Shown in pieces: positions 8,388 to 15,775 of a stretch of 64,000 nt of DNA (the first letter of the stretch is position 1; every line of letters begins with the position of its first letter). A program made the translations under genes and the position numbers. The stretch is taken from positions 1 to 64,000 of the forward strand of contig JAEZLP010000012.1 of NCBI GenBank assembly GCA_023415235.1, given 5' to 3'. This DNA is from Bacillota bacterium. Lineage in GTDB: Bacteria > Bacillota > Clostridia > Peptostreptococcales > Anaerovoracaceae. The notes under the pieces are model-generated. The model ran no database searches. It saw only the letters and a list, made by a program, of their open reading frames with translations, and was not told the origin of the DNA.

Positions 8388-8415
8388 AGAAATAAAAAAC
8401 TCCCTCTTAATTTTA
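8346..8415 (-). terminator. Hairpin element, copy A of a three-copy family
   Basis: Read on the minus strand: TTAAGAGGGAGTTTTTTATT, a variable centre, GAAAT, then GGCTTCC followed by seven T. ATTTC pairs with GAAAT and GGGAG with CTTCC. It follows the 8450-8863 gene and probably terminates it. The 5' arm is shared with copies at 8886-8970 and 18826-18890. Confidence 0.55.
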
Positions 8416-8449
8416 AAGAACCTTCTGTTGCTTGAGTGCCAATCAACTC

Positions 8450-8863
8450 CTATGCGATAACCCTATCATCGCGTAAGCTGCTCAAATGATTGCCGTTCTC
8501 ATCGTTGTACCTCCTTTTTCTCAAAACCAGTCCGGTTGCTAAATCATCAAGCAAATCGAACTTAGTGCTAAAGTCATTGAAATCGTCAGAGCTAAAGGCT
8601 CCAAAGTGGATTTGTAGTAACGCCATCACTATGACATAATCAATGTCAAAGTTAAATTCTAGGATTGAGTCTTCCTCACGAAGATCAGCCTGGATATCAA
8701 TCATTGCTTCATGCTCTCCAGTAATCATAACGAACGGAAAGATATCTTTAAAACATTCTCCATCCTCCATTTGCAAAGATACCTTCCAATTGATATTCCA
8801 GTTACACAACATCAGTTCATCTTTCCAGCAATCTAAAATTGTGTTCATTTCTGTACAAGTCAT
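8450..8863 (-). CDS. Unknown protein, possibly a degenerate minimal metallopeptidase
   Basis: A protein of 137 residues from the ATG at 8863, selected because AAAGGAGG lies 7 bases upstream; the ATG at 8887 would place this site inside the gene. The pattern 'CNWNINWKVSL ... EAMIDIQADL ... VIVMALLQIHFGAF' has the strand and helix order of small phage/plasmid metallopeptidases, but the helix that normally carries HExxH reads ALLQIHFG, so no zinc site is formed. The resemblance is weak and the function unknown. A consensus promoter and a terminator-like hairpin precede it. Confidence 0.7.
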   Translation of the reverse strand: MTCTEMNTILDCWKDELMLCNWNINWKVSLQMEDGECFKDIFPFVMITGEHEAMIDIQADLREEDSILEFNFDIDYVIVMALLQIHFGAFSSDDFNDFSTKFDLLDDLATGLVLRKRRYNDENGNHLSSLRDDRVIA

Positions 8864-8885
8864 ATTATTGCCTCCTTTCTTGCAC

Positions 8886-8970
8886 AAAAAAAAGGGCTTT
8901 TATCTCTTAGACGATAAATTTATCTTTCAACGATAAATTTATATCTTAGATAAAAACTCCTTCTTAATTT
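8886..8970 (-). promoter_or_regulatory. Leader hairpin, copy B of the three-copy family
   Basis: On the minus strand the transcript leader of the 8450-8863 gene reads TTAAGAAGGAGTTTTTATCT, an AT-rich stem with two CGATAAATTTAT repeats, then AAAAGCCC and eight T. It looks like an attenuator between the promoter at 8988-9017 and the gene. The 5' arm matches copies A and C. Confidence 0.5.
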
Positions 8971-8987
8971 AAAAAACTTATTAATTT

Positions 8988-9017
8988 ATTATATCTTATT
9001 TTCTCTTATGATGTCAA
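8988..9017 (-). promoter_or_regulatory. Sigma-A type promoter
   Basis: On the minus strand TTGACA and TATAAT, both perfect consensus, are separated by 18 bases. It points to the hairpin leader (8886-8970) and the gene at 8450-8863. Confidence 0.75.
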
Positions 9018-9144
9018 ATTTTACTGTATCTTTTTGATTGATTGCAATGGATATTACCTTTTTCTAAATTATCTTCATCGTACCATATTGGGGAAAGGTG
9101 CGGTATAATAAAGTGATGAGAAAAGAGATGGTTTTATGGTTGTA

Positions 9145-9285
9145 ATGATTAATAATCAAAAGCGAGAATTTATTGTGTTAGCTGTCACAGGACCGCCCTT
9201 AATGATCGATCAGGATAAGCACGATGCTTTTCTGTCCATAAAAACCGAATCCTTAATATACCGATGCAACGAGGGAGCGAGTTAA
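9145..9285 (+). pseudogene. Small ORF with a likely frameshift
   Basis: An ATG-initiated frame of 46 codons (MINNQKREFIVLAVTGPPLM at its start) ends at 9285. In the +1 frame a further coding-looking run (RERVKKFDRICEVPSIDEVR) continues to a TGA at 9336 that overlaps the start region of the next gene. One indel would give a single small protein of about 62 residues coupled to the gene at 9343. Not recognised. Confidence 0.3.
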
Positions 9286-9342
9286 AAAGTTCGATCGGAT
9301 TTGTGAAGTTCCTTCCATCGATGAAGTAAGAAGGTGATTATT

Positions 9343-9783
9343 ATGCACATCAATGAAAGCCCTAATCGAGAGCATATTTTATCCGCAGCTCAGCAGCTCA
9401 AAAAATTTCACCCGGAGCAAATATGGTTCTTTACCACCTCCGATTTTAACCCGGAAGATGACGAGCCGAATATGCTGGATTTCTGCGTTGTGATGGATAC
9501 GGCAAAGAAAACAGAGACTATGGCATATGTTTATTCCAGTGTTCTGGTAGACGTCCCTTTCGGGATTTTACTCTACACCCCATCGGAGTGGGAGAAGCAT
9601 TACCCGGATCCTGGATCATTTGCAAACTATATCAAAAGAACTGGTACGCTTTTATATAAAAACAAAGAGCTGATTAATGAGCATACTATTTCCGCAATAT
9701 CCGAAGCAAGCGAGCTGGATCCTACCGAAAAAAGTTTTAAGACCACACAGGACTTGATGGATGATCTTGAAAAAGAAGATTAA
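9343..9783 (+). CDS. Catalytically degenerate MNT nucleotidyltransferase paralogue
   Basis: A protein of 146 residues from the ATG at 9343 (AAGGTG seven bases upstream; a GTG at 9334 is the alternative). Over ~90 residues it aligns with the MNT protein at 7113-7430: KKFHPEQIWFF against KRFNPEKVILF, LDFCVVMD against VDLCIIVE, ILLYTPSEWEKHY against FLLYTPEDWEYEI, and SFANYIKRTGTLLY against SFAYHIQRNGTVIY. The GSF motif is TTS, the first Asp of DxD is Met, and the third Asp is lost, so catalysis is unlikely. It has a charged C-terminal tail. A binding or decoy role is possible. Confidence 0.75.
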   Translation: MHINESPNREHILSAAQQLKKFHPEQIWFFTTSDFNPEDDEPNMLDFCVVMDTAKKTETMAYVYSSVLVDVPFGILLYTPSEWEKHYPDPGSFANYIKRTGTLLYKNKELINEHTISAISEASELDPTEKSFKTTQDLMDDLEKED

Positions 9784-10082
9784 TAGCGATATTTTGTACC
9801 GAAATAATTTCTGGGCCGGTTTTTCTGCCGGCCGATCGGACACCACCATATATAGTATTTTGCCCCTTAAAATCGCAACTGTGATTCTTCCGGATTCGTA
9901 CATTTTGAGAAAAATGGCATAAATCCCTATATTTCAGGGGTTCACGTTTCATCTCTTCCGTAAATCACGATTTTCGGCATAGTTACATATGTCCCATCGA
10001 TTCCCAGAAGGCCGAAATTTTTCGCCTGCCGGGATAAACGATTTTTAATATTTTAGTAAAAATAATAAAAGGAGTGATCAGT

Positions 10083-10223
10083 ATGCCATGCGAAGGATGC
10101 ACCCACGCCATGACGATCTTAGATGATGACTGCAAGGAAACCCCAGCTCGCGAGGTCGGGGAAGAAATGGACGCTTATATCAAAGGAATAAATCCGTGTC
10201 CTTTCAAAGAGGAACTCGAATAA
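10083..10223 (+). CDS. Small four-cysteine protein, 46 residues
   Basis: AGGAG lies eight bases before the ATG. The product starts MPCEGCTHAM and has four cysteines (CxxC, then Cys 17 and Cys 39), compatible with one metal site. It is strongly acidic (EEELE-type tail). It stands alone, convergent with the membrane protein at 10232-11026. No family recognised. Confidence 0.6.
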   Translation: MPCEGCTHAMTILDDDCKETPAREVGEEMDAYIKGINPCPFKEELE

Positions 10224-10231
10224 GGATGGTT

Positions 10232-11026
10232 TTAGAACTGTCCTTTTTCTTTTAGGATCTTAGCCATGGTTATGTTCAGATAGTCCGTTAGCTCTTGATC
10301 ACGGAGCACGTACATCTCTCCATCCGGAAAACCAACCATTGTCTCCCCGTCCAAGAACCCCATGATCACGATGCAATTCTCCGGATCATCCGTAAGCTGC
10401 AGGACGACGTCCGTGGAGTCGGATAAAGAATCATGATCACTCGGATCGTTTATCTTATCGTTCTCTGTGAAATTCCGGCCATTATAATAAGTGATAAAAG
10501 CCGATAATTCATCGGACGTCATCTGATATTCCAGGGTTCCCCCGACCATTCCCTCCACGATCTTTCCGGACATGATCTGATCGGCCAGCAGTGTGAGCGC
10601 TTTTGCCTGCATGGCCGGAGCAATGGCGCCTTCCGTTATCGCTGCAGGAGTGACCGGCTCTGAGGCCTCCCAGATCTGTTTCTTATCTCCCCCACCAATA
10701 AGATACACTCTCTTTACCTTGGAGAAGTCGTCTTTGATAATGATTATGAAATCTCCGCCAAAATGGGTTCTGGTTTTCAGCGCGTAATTGATGGTTATAT
10801 ACAGGTTTTCTCCCTTGATGGAGTATTGGTAATTCTTATAGTTATCCGCGCTGCTGGCTGATGATCCTCGAAGATCTACGTGATCATCAGCCACGGTGAT
10901 ATGAGAGATATGCAGGCCCTCCATACGCGGATTACCGGCATACATCCCGTACACTCCAAAGGCTGCAAAAGCTATGATCATGATCAACACAATGATTAGT
11001 GCGAATTTCAGCTCCTTATTCATCAT
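10232..11026 (-). CDS. Membrane-anchored protein of unknown function
   Basis: A protein of 264 residues with one N-terminal membrane segment (FALIIVLIMIIAFAAFGVYG) and an exported C-terminal region rich in beta-like segments. There is no lipobox. The start codon overlaps the stop of the upstream gene (ATGA), so it is translationally coupled to it. It is the last of three membrane-protein genes (11867 to 10232). Function not recognised. Confidence 0.75.
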   Translation of the reverse strand: MMNKELKFALIIVLIMIIAFAAFGVYGMYAGNPRMEGLHISHITVADDHVDLRGSSASSADNYKNYQYSIKGENLYITINYALKTRTHFGGDFIIIIKDDFSKVKRVYLIGGGDKKQIWEASEPVTPAAITEGAIAPAMQAKALTLLADQIMSGKIVEGMVGGTLEYQMTSDELSAFITYYNGRNFTENDKINDPSDHDSLSDSTDVVLQLTDDPENCIVIMGFLDGETMVGFPDGEMYVLRDQELTDYLNITMAKILKEKGQF

Positions 11027-11463
11027 TTCACGCCTTTTATTCTTCCGTCAACTAGCTGGTATGCCTTCCCATCGCAGTAGAGCGAGTGCTTATTTTTATT
11101 TCTGGTCTTGTTTATCCGGCCCATCAGGGAATAGATGGCAAAGGCGATCGTTATAGCGATGATCTTATGAGCTCCGATCAAGGTCCACAAATTAATAAAG
11201 TAACCTTTCTGGTAATTAAAGGTCGCCTGAATAAAAAGCGCCGATATCAGGAAGAGACAAATAACCAGACCTCTCCGAGAATATTCTTCCACGATCTTGA
11301 GCTTGCTTTTATTAAGAGGCCGGATGACAAAGGAGCATTCGTCCTTCGACCGGGACATACGCACCAGCAGCCGCTCTCCATAGCCGAGGATCTTCCACAG
11401 AGTAATAAGAGATGTGATCCATAAAATTATGATCAATGCAGTATCGATAATGAATTGTTTCAT
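11023..11463 (-). CDS. Integral membrane protein of unknown function
   Basis: A protein of 146 residues with about three membrane segments (ALIIILWITSLITLW; LVICLFLISALFIQ; IIAITIAFAIYSLM). AAGGAAAATC precedes the ATG. It is the middle gene of the three-gene membrane operon, overlapping the next gene by four bases. Not recognised. Confidence 0.75.
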   Translation of the reverse strand: MKQFIIDTALIIILWITSLITLWKILGYGERLLVRMSRSKDECSFVIRPLNKSKLKIVEEYSRRGLVICLFLISALFIQATFNYQKGYFINLWTLIGAHKIIAITIAFAIYSLMGRINKTRNKNKHSLYCDGKAYQLVDGRIKGVK

Positions 11464-11486
11464 GATGATTTTCCTTTCTTTTTTTC

Positions 11487-11867
11487 TTACTTTTCAGAGT
11501 TTGTTGATTCGTGTGTCAGTTTTCGCAGGTACAGGAACGGGAATGCGATGAGGCCGGCAAATATCATTGCATATCCCGGCTGGACGATCACCAAATGTCC
11601 AATCGCGTTCTTCAGTTCGACCATCCAGGAGAGCGTCGCGATCATGCCAGCAATATTTCCTACGTCGATGAGTACGGTGATTGAGAAAACCAGGATCTTC
11701 GCGGCGCGTCTCACGCCATAGTTCACGTCCTTTTGCTTTGGCTGTTTTTCAGATTTAAGGTGAGTATATATCTGATGTATATATAGCCCCACGACTGGCA
11801 GCGTCACCCCGAAGGCAAGATAGATCAGGATCAGAGCCATGGTTTTAATAAAATAAATTGCAAACAT
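11487..11867 (-). CDS. Integral membrane protein of unknown function
   Basis: A protein of 126 residues from the ATG at 11867, which has GGAGG eight bases upstream; an in-frame ATG at 11915 does not. Three hydrophobic segments (ALILIYLAFGVTLPVVGLYI; ILVFSITVLIDVGNIAGMI; YAMIFAGLIAFPFLYL) with a lysine-rich loop between the first and second. First gene of the membrane operon, probably driven by the promoter at 12169-12197 through a leader of about 295 bases. Not recognised. Confidence 0.75.
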   Translation of the reverse strand: MFAIYFIKTMALILIYLAFGVTLPVVGLYIHQIYTHLKSEKQPKQKDVNYGVRRAAKILVFSITVLIDVGNIAGMIATLSWMVELKNAIGHLVIVQPGYAMIFAGLIAFPFLYLRKLTHESTNSEK

Positions 11868-12168
11868 TTTGAGTCCTCCACTTGTTAACATTATTCTTTT
11901 CGATCTATGATTCAAGTCTCTGTGCTAAGCGCTCAGTGTTATTGCAATCATTGTTATTATCACTTCTTTCCGTACTTCCTTTCAATACATAAAGAATAAA
12001 ATTTGCACATAAAAAAGAGGCATGAAAATATGGCTAAGCTAATCTTCTTCTGAAGACCGGAAACTGCCATTTTTTAATTCAAAACCTCTAATAACTGTTA
12101 AATATTAATTTCCCTGTGGAGTTCAACCCTGTACTCTTTCTTTGTTGTCTGCCCCTGGGTACATATAT

Positions 12169-12197
12169 ATTATAACACAAAATTCATCCTACGTCAA
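12169..12197 (-). promoter_or_regulatory. Sigma-A type promoter for the membrane operon
   Basis: On the minus strand TTGACG, 17 bases, TATAAT. The first gene in this direction starts at 11867, so the leader is unusually long (about 295 bases). I see no recognised riboswitch in it. Confidence 0.65.
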
Positions 12198-12564
12198 ACA
12201 CCCCTCCTATTCGAGACAAAAAGGAAAAAACCACGGTTGGTCCGTGGTCGGTAACGTTAGAATCAGGCGGCTGGTCGTTCCGCATCTCCTACTGCAGTTT
12301 CCTGCGGGGTGAATGCTACCCGTTCCTTCCTCAAATCCTTACGTGATTCCCGCCAGAGAGCGGGCCATAGCGTAAGCTACTCCAAAATAATTTTATCTTT
12401 TTTCTCGATTTACTTGCTTTCCCCGTATTTGATTCAGTATATAAAGAGAGTCAAGTGTTTTTTTGAAAAAGAAGGCGTATTTACCTCCTTACAGTCTCCT
12501 TCTTAATGTGCCGGGAGGGCGGGGCGTTCCTTGCCCTCCCAATTTTGGAGGCCCATATCAAAAG
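12198..12564. other. Non-coding stretch with hairpins
   Basis: No convincing gene. Two GC-rich hairpins are visible: CCACGG/CCGTGG at about 12230-12247, and GGGAGGGC/GCCCTCCC at about 12512-12540. Confidence 0.4.
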
Positions 12565-12604
12565 CAAAAAAATTTCCCTGGCCAAAGCTGGCCAGGGTTT
12601 TCTT
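12565..12604. terminator. Bidirectional terminator
   Basis: CCCTGGCC and GGCCAGGG form a perfect 8-bp stem, with an A-run on the left and TTTT on the right. It closes the minus-strand gene at 12604-13119. Confidence 0.75.
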
Positions 12605-13119
12605 TATATCGACCACATACGATGGTAGATTGCAAGGAACTCTCTCTGGACCAACTTTGAGATTTGGCTTAAGGTCAGCTCGTCCATCATAATATCCAGG
12701 TCCTGCAGTTCATATTTGATGTACTCATATCTCTCTCTTTGAGTTAAGATATCAGCCTTTTTTTTGATGATCTGGGCGGCGAGATTATAGGCAAAAGCCT
12801 TAAAGAAACTGTCTGAGATATCCTGCTCTGCCGGAGCCAGAATAAAGCGCTCGATAAAAACGCCGCCCTCAGCCGTCCCTTCCATAAACCGGAATCGGCT
12901 TCCGGTGGCGATGATGTCCGTATAGGATCCGGCATCCACAAAGAATCCGCCAGTATCTCGCTTTCCTTCGACCGGGATCTGCTGTATCACTTCCAAAATG
13001 GTCTGTCTTTCGTGCATCAGCAAGGCCATGATCTTTAATATCAGATTATTTCTGTTTTCAAAAGCCTGCTCTGTCTTAACGTAATCCTTTATAAAAAAGG
13101 TTGTCATTAAATTCAACAT
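12604..13119 (-). CDS. Hypothetical protein
   Basis: A protein of 171 residues. An alternative ATG four codons downstream (MTTFFIKDYV) is possible; neither has a strong ribosome binding site. Predicted mostly helical with a central beta-like part (DTGGFFVDAGSYTDIIATGS). Typical of element-encoded sporadic proteins, not recognised. A promoter with an overlapping dyad lies about 110 bases upstream. Confidence 0.6.
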   Translation of the reverse strand: MLNLMTTFFIKDYVKTEQAFENRNNLILKIMALLMHERQTILEVIQQIPVEGKRDTGGFFVDAGSYTDIIATGSRFRFMEGTAEGGVFIERFILAPAEQDISDSFFKAFAYNLAAQIIKKKADILTQRERYEYIKYELQDLDIMMDELTLSQISKLVQREFLAIYHRMWSI

Positions 13120-13228
13120 GGTGGCTTACCATCCTTTCTATTTCAGCCAGTAAAAATATTCCGTCCAAAACTTTGACTCTCTTCGACGATTCCTTCCCGA
13201 ACCATCTCGGGCCCAAAAAACTAAAAAT

Positions 13229-13265
13229 GGAGGTATTTATACCCAGCCTCCACTTGGCCGGTCAA
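13229..13265 (-). promoter_or_regulatory. Promoter overlapping a dyad (operator candidate)
   Basis: On the minus strand TTGACC, 18 bases, TATAAA. The -10 region lies inside an inverted repeat TGGAGG...GGTATAAATACC-TCCA, as expected for a repressor-binding site. It serves the gene at 12604-13119. Confidence 0.5.
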
Positions 13266-13302
13266 TCCTCCATGCTTTTAATTTCTATATATCTTGTACT
13301 AC

Positions 13303-13608
13303 TCATGAGGTTCTATATGCAATCATTTCTTTAACTTTTGAGATATTTTTTTCGTCGAATTTTCCTTCACTGGGTAAGAAAAATATCCGCGAGATACGGT
13401 CCATTTCCTTTTCCCGCTGAAGCCACCCAATTTGATTTCCATTTGTGATAACTAGGTCAGACCATCTCTTCCCCGGATGCTGCGGGCCACAAGACAGTTC
13501 CGATCCTTCCTCTTTACAATCGATTCTTTTTGCGTTACAATATTTGTAATATATGGATCGGAAGGGCGTCCGTTTGCGAACGGTGCAAGACCAGCTGATG
13601 AACATCAT
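13303..13608 (-). CDS. Possible small gene, unrecognised
   Basis: An open frame of 101 codons with a coding-like C-terminal half (KRWSDLVITNGNQIGWLQRE) but no good ribosome binding site at the first ATG; its N-terminal part covers a palindrome and a terminator of the other strand. A later start is possible. I include it as uncertain. Confidence 0.3.
   Translation of the reverse strand: MMFISWSCTVRKRTPFRSIYYKYCNAKRIDCKEEGSELSCGPQHPGKRWSDLVITNGNQIGWLQREKEMDRISRIFFLPSEGKFDEKNISKVKEMIAYRTS
13535..13549. promoter_or_regulatory. Palindrome TTACAA-TAT-TTGTAA
   Basis: A perfect 6-bp inverted repeat with a 3-bp centre. The sequence TTACAATATT recurs in the -10 region of the promoter at 16759-16787, hinting at a shared operator. 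Confidence 0.4.
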
Positions 13609-13642
13609 GAGAGTGCTTTACGGCACTCTCTGTAATTTTTTT
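13609..13642 (+). terminator. Intrinsic terminator
   Basis: GAGAGTGC and GCACTCTC pair perfectly around a 6-base loop and are followed by a run of seven T. It lies just before the gene at 13664, so it ends an upstream plus-strand transcript or acts as an attenuator. Confidence 0.7.
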
Positions 13643-13663
13643 GATTGAGAAGGAGGGTTTTAT

Positions 13664-14119
13664 GTGAGTGCTAATTTTGAGTCTTATATCCAAAGATTTC
13701 ACTTTACCGAAGAGGGCCGGGAAATGTTCGTAAGCAACATCCAAAATCTTGTACGAAACGCATCTGATACACCCGGAGTCCTCCCGCTTAATCCTGCCTA
13801 TTTTTGGGACGACAATGACCTTGCGAGGATGGATCAGACAGACAAAGAGAAGCTCCTTGATTGGCTGTGTGAAGAAGCGCTGGCGGCAAGTAAAGCGGCT
13901 ACCGAAGATTACAATTACGCAGCAGCTCCTGCCTCAATTGAAGAGGTGGAGGAAGAGGTCATGATGATCCAGCTGGCTGGTGCGATCCATCGGGTGCTGC
14001 AGCTGAGGGACCGATCTCATCTTTCCGTCGTCTTAAGCGACGAACAAGGACGTCCATATCGGAGGTACTTTGACGGCCGGATTGAGTATATAAAGCAGAT
14101 GAAAAACAAGGGGAAATAA
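13664..14119 (+). CDS. Hypothetical protein
   Basis: A protein of 151 residues with a GTG start at 13664, chosen for the AAGGAGG 8 bases before it (the ATG at 13662 runs into TGA at once). Acidic and helical, with a repeated EEVEEEV segment in the middle; ends KQMKNKGK. The terminator-like hairpin at 13609-13642 stands in its leader. Not recognised. Confidence 0.65.
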   Translation: MSANFESYIQRFHFTEEGREMFVSNIQNLVRNASDTPGVLPLNPAYFWDDNDLARMDQTDKEKLLDWLCEEALAASKAATEDYNYAAAPASIEEVEEEVMMIQLAGAIHRVLQLRDRSHLSVVLSDEQGRPYRRYFDGRIEYIKQMKNKGK

Positions 14120-14266
14120 CCCCCAAAATCTGTCTCAAGGCGAATCGCCAATCGATTTCCCATACTTTGCCCGGGAAGAGCTAAAAGCGTTTATGGGGCA
14201 GGTTTTCGGCGTTTATAGACCTGGATACGCCAGTTTGTTGCGTTTGTGGAAATTTCAAAAGAGCAA

Positions 14267-14400
14267 AAATGGGCTGTACGACTTGGAATTTGAAGCGTTT
14301 GGAGCGTTTTGCTTGAAAGCGGGTATCATCGTTTGAAAGCGATTTGAGGCCACTTCTAAGTATAAGTTTGGAAGAAGGAAGTCGATTTGCAAATCGATTT
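14267..14400. repeat. Imperfect direct repeat, copy 1
   Basis: About 130 bp similar to 15057-15195. The best conserved part is ATAAG(T/C)TTGGA(A/G)GA(A/G)GGAAGTCGATTTG. The two copies flank the MqsA-like gene. Both contain CGATTT motifs in dyads. No gene is visible in 14120-14472. Confidence 0.6.
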
Positions 14401-14472
14401 CCCAAGCTCCCAATCGATTTTCTCGACTCTTTTCGGATGAGAAAAACAGCTCCAAGAAAGGGAGATTTGTGC

Positions 14473-14882
14473 ATGGAAAACGACATCTTAATCAAGAAAT
14501 TTTTAACTCCGTGTTGCGCGATTTGCGGAAGATCTCACGAAATCGAGATCCGAAAAAGAGACTCCAAAATGCTCGTCCGGGGTGAGCCGATTGATTATGA
14601 AGAGATATATTATCTCTGTCCGGACGGCGGCTATGCGGATAATGAATATTGTCCAGCCGGGATCATGGATGAAAATTTATTGAGGGCCAAAGACGCATAT
14701 CGGAAAAATATGGTCTGCTGACGTCATCCGAGATCAGGAAGATCAGGGATAAATTTGGATACACGCAGGAAGAATTTTCGATCGCCTTGAAGCAGAATCC
14801 GGACACGATCGCTCGCATCGAGACGAAGGAGATCCAGGCCTATGCTCTCGATATTTGGATCCGTAACTTCTATCCGAGATGA
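14473..14882 (+). pseudogene. MqsA-like antitoxin, reading frame interrupted
   Basis: From the ATG at 14473 (AGGGAG upstream) an 82-codon frame encodes an N-terminal zinc domain CCAICGRSHEIEIRKRD ... YYLCPDGG like that of MqsA/YgiT antitoxins, ending at TGA 14721. The HTH half of the same family is intact in the -1 frame, KYGLLTSSEIRKIRDKFGYT and on to TGA 14882. The break falls at the A-run after CGG near 14700-14706; one more A would restore AYRKKYGLLTSSEI. It is therefore a one-base deletion, a sequencing error, or a -1 ribosomal frameshift. No MqsR toxin gene is adjacent. Confidence 0.7.
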
Positions 14883-15079
14883 GTGTGAAGGCACAGATTT
14901 ATAAGGAAGGGTTGGTTTCAAAATCGAATCTGAGCCTTCTTGAATCGATTCTGGAATCCGTCTTCTATGAAAAGCAAGAAATCGTTTTTGGGGAGGTTTC
15001 GGGAGCATCCAGGCTCAAAATCGTCCACCTGAATGGATTGGCAAACACAGTTTTACAAAACAAGGTCGATTGTGATTGA
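14879..15079 (+). CDS. Possible small ORF, 66 residues
   Basis: The ATG overlaps the stop of the MqsA-like HTH frame (ATGA). The product starts MSVKAQIYKEGLVSK and is not recognised. Its 3' end runs into repeat copy 2, which lowers confidence. Confidence 0.3.
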   Translation: MSVKAQIYKEGLVSKSNLSLLESILESVFYEKQEIVFGEVSGASRLKIVHLNGLANTVLQNKVDCD

Positions 15080-15195
15080 AATTCGAGGGGTTGGGCGGCT
15101 TTTCGGTTTGGAGGCGGGATGGTGCGTTTGTACCCCTTTTCTGCCCTCGTCCTGTGATAAGCTTGGAGGAGGGAAGTCGATTTGAGAAACGATTT
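15057..15195. repeat. Imperfect direct repeat, copy 2
   Basis: Counterpart of 14267-14400, same orientation. Together they bracket about 650 bp holding the MqsA-like gene, suggesting a mobile cassette or a duplication. Confidence 0.6.
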
Positions 15196-15230
15196 GTGTC
15201 CCTCAGATTCGACCGTGGATATGACTTTTC

Positions 15231-15470
15231 TTTACTATCGTGTCGTAATATGTTATAATACATAATGAAAATTCCGGAGGGTGATAGAGTTGGATGGTCG
15301 CATTTCAGCGGACATTTATCGGGCCTGTAGGCCGCGAATCTTTCAAAGTTCTGCGAGAAAAAATCGTAGTTCTTACTCCAACATCAAACCGACATAGACG
15401 CTTCGGCGTCACATTATACAAGTGCTTGTGTAAGAGCAAAGAGGCCGCGGGAACGCGGTCTTCTTTATTG
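15231..15470 (+). other. Promoter-like site, possible micro-ORF and hairpins
   Basis: TTTACT, 17 bases, TATAAT (15231-15259) is a plausible promoter. GGAGGGTG precedes a TTG at 15290 that opens a 35-codon frame ending at 15397; the product is unrecognised. Hairpins follow at 15399-15411 (ACGC/GCGT) and about 15444-15457 (CCGCG/CGCGG, then TCTTCTTT). Confidence 0.3.
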
Positions 15471-15484
15471 AGAGGGGTGGTGAA

Positions 15485-15646
15485 ATGCAATGTCCATACT
15501 GCCAAACAGAAAGGACACAGGGGTTCCTCCAAAGTAAAAGTGCGATGCTCTGGAGCCAGAAAAAGCAAAAATTGTTATTCCTCCCTCTAGCCGAGGATGA
15601 TGTGCTTTTCGACAACATCGATAGCGCTATAGCTTTCCGGCCCTGA
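15485..15646 (+). CDS. Small zinc-ribbon-like protein, truncated DUF6487-type
   Basis: A product of 53 residues: MQCPYCQTERTQGFLQS and LWSQKKQKLLFLPLAEDD resemble the N-terminal part of DUF6487 zinc-ribbon proteins (CPYC...G.lqs...W). The second CxxC pair, normally near the C-terminus, is absent; the frame stops at AIAFRP. GGGGTGG precedes the ATG. It is probably truncated. Confidence 0.5.
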   Translation: MQCPYCQTERTQGFLQSKSAMLWSQKKQKLLFLPLAEDDVLFDNIDSAIAFRP

Positions 15647-15775
15647 TCGTACTTTCGGGTATGCATCCACAGCATATCTCAGAGCCTTCAAGCTTATTTT
15701 ATACTGACTTTCTGATTTATCCCGTATATAGTTAAAAGGCCCATAGGGCCTTTTAAATTGAATAATCTATTCTTT

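Noticed and set aside
13609..13642. Start of a 31-codon plus-strand ORF (13553-13648) through the hairpin
   Set aside because: The ORF runs through a perfect terminator stem and T-run; more likely the end of a transcript.
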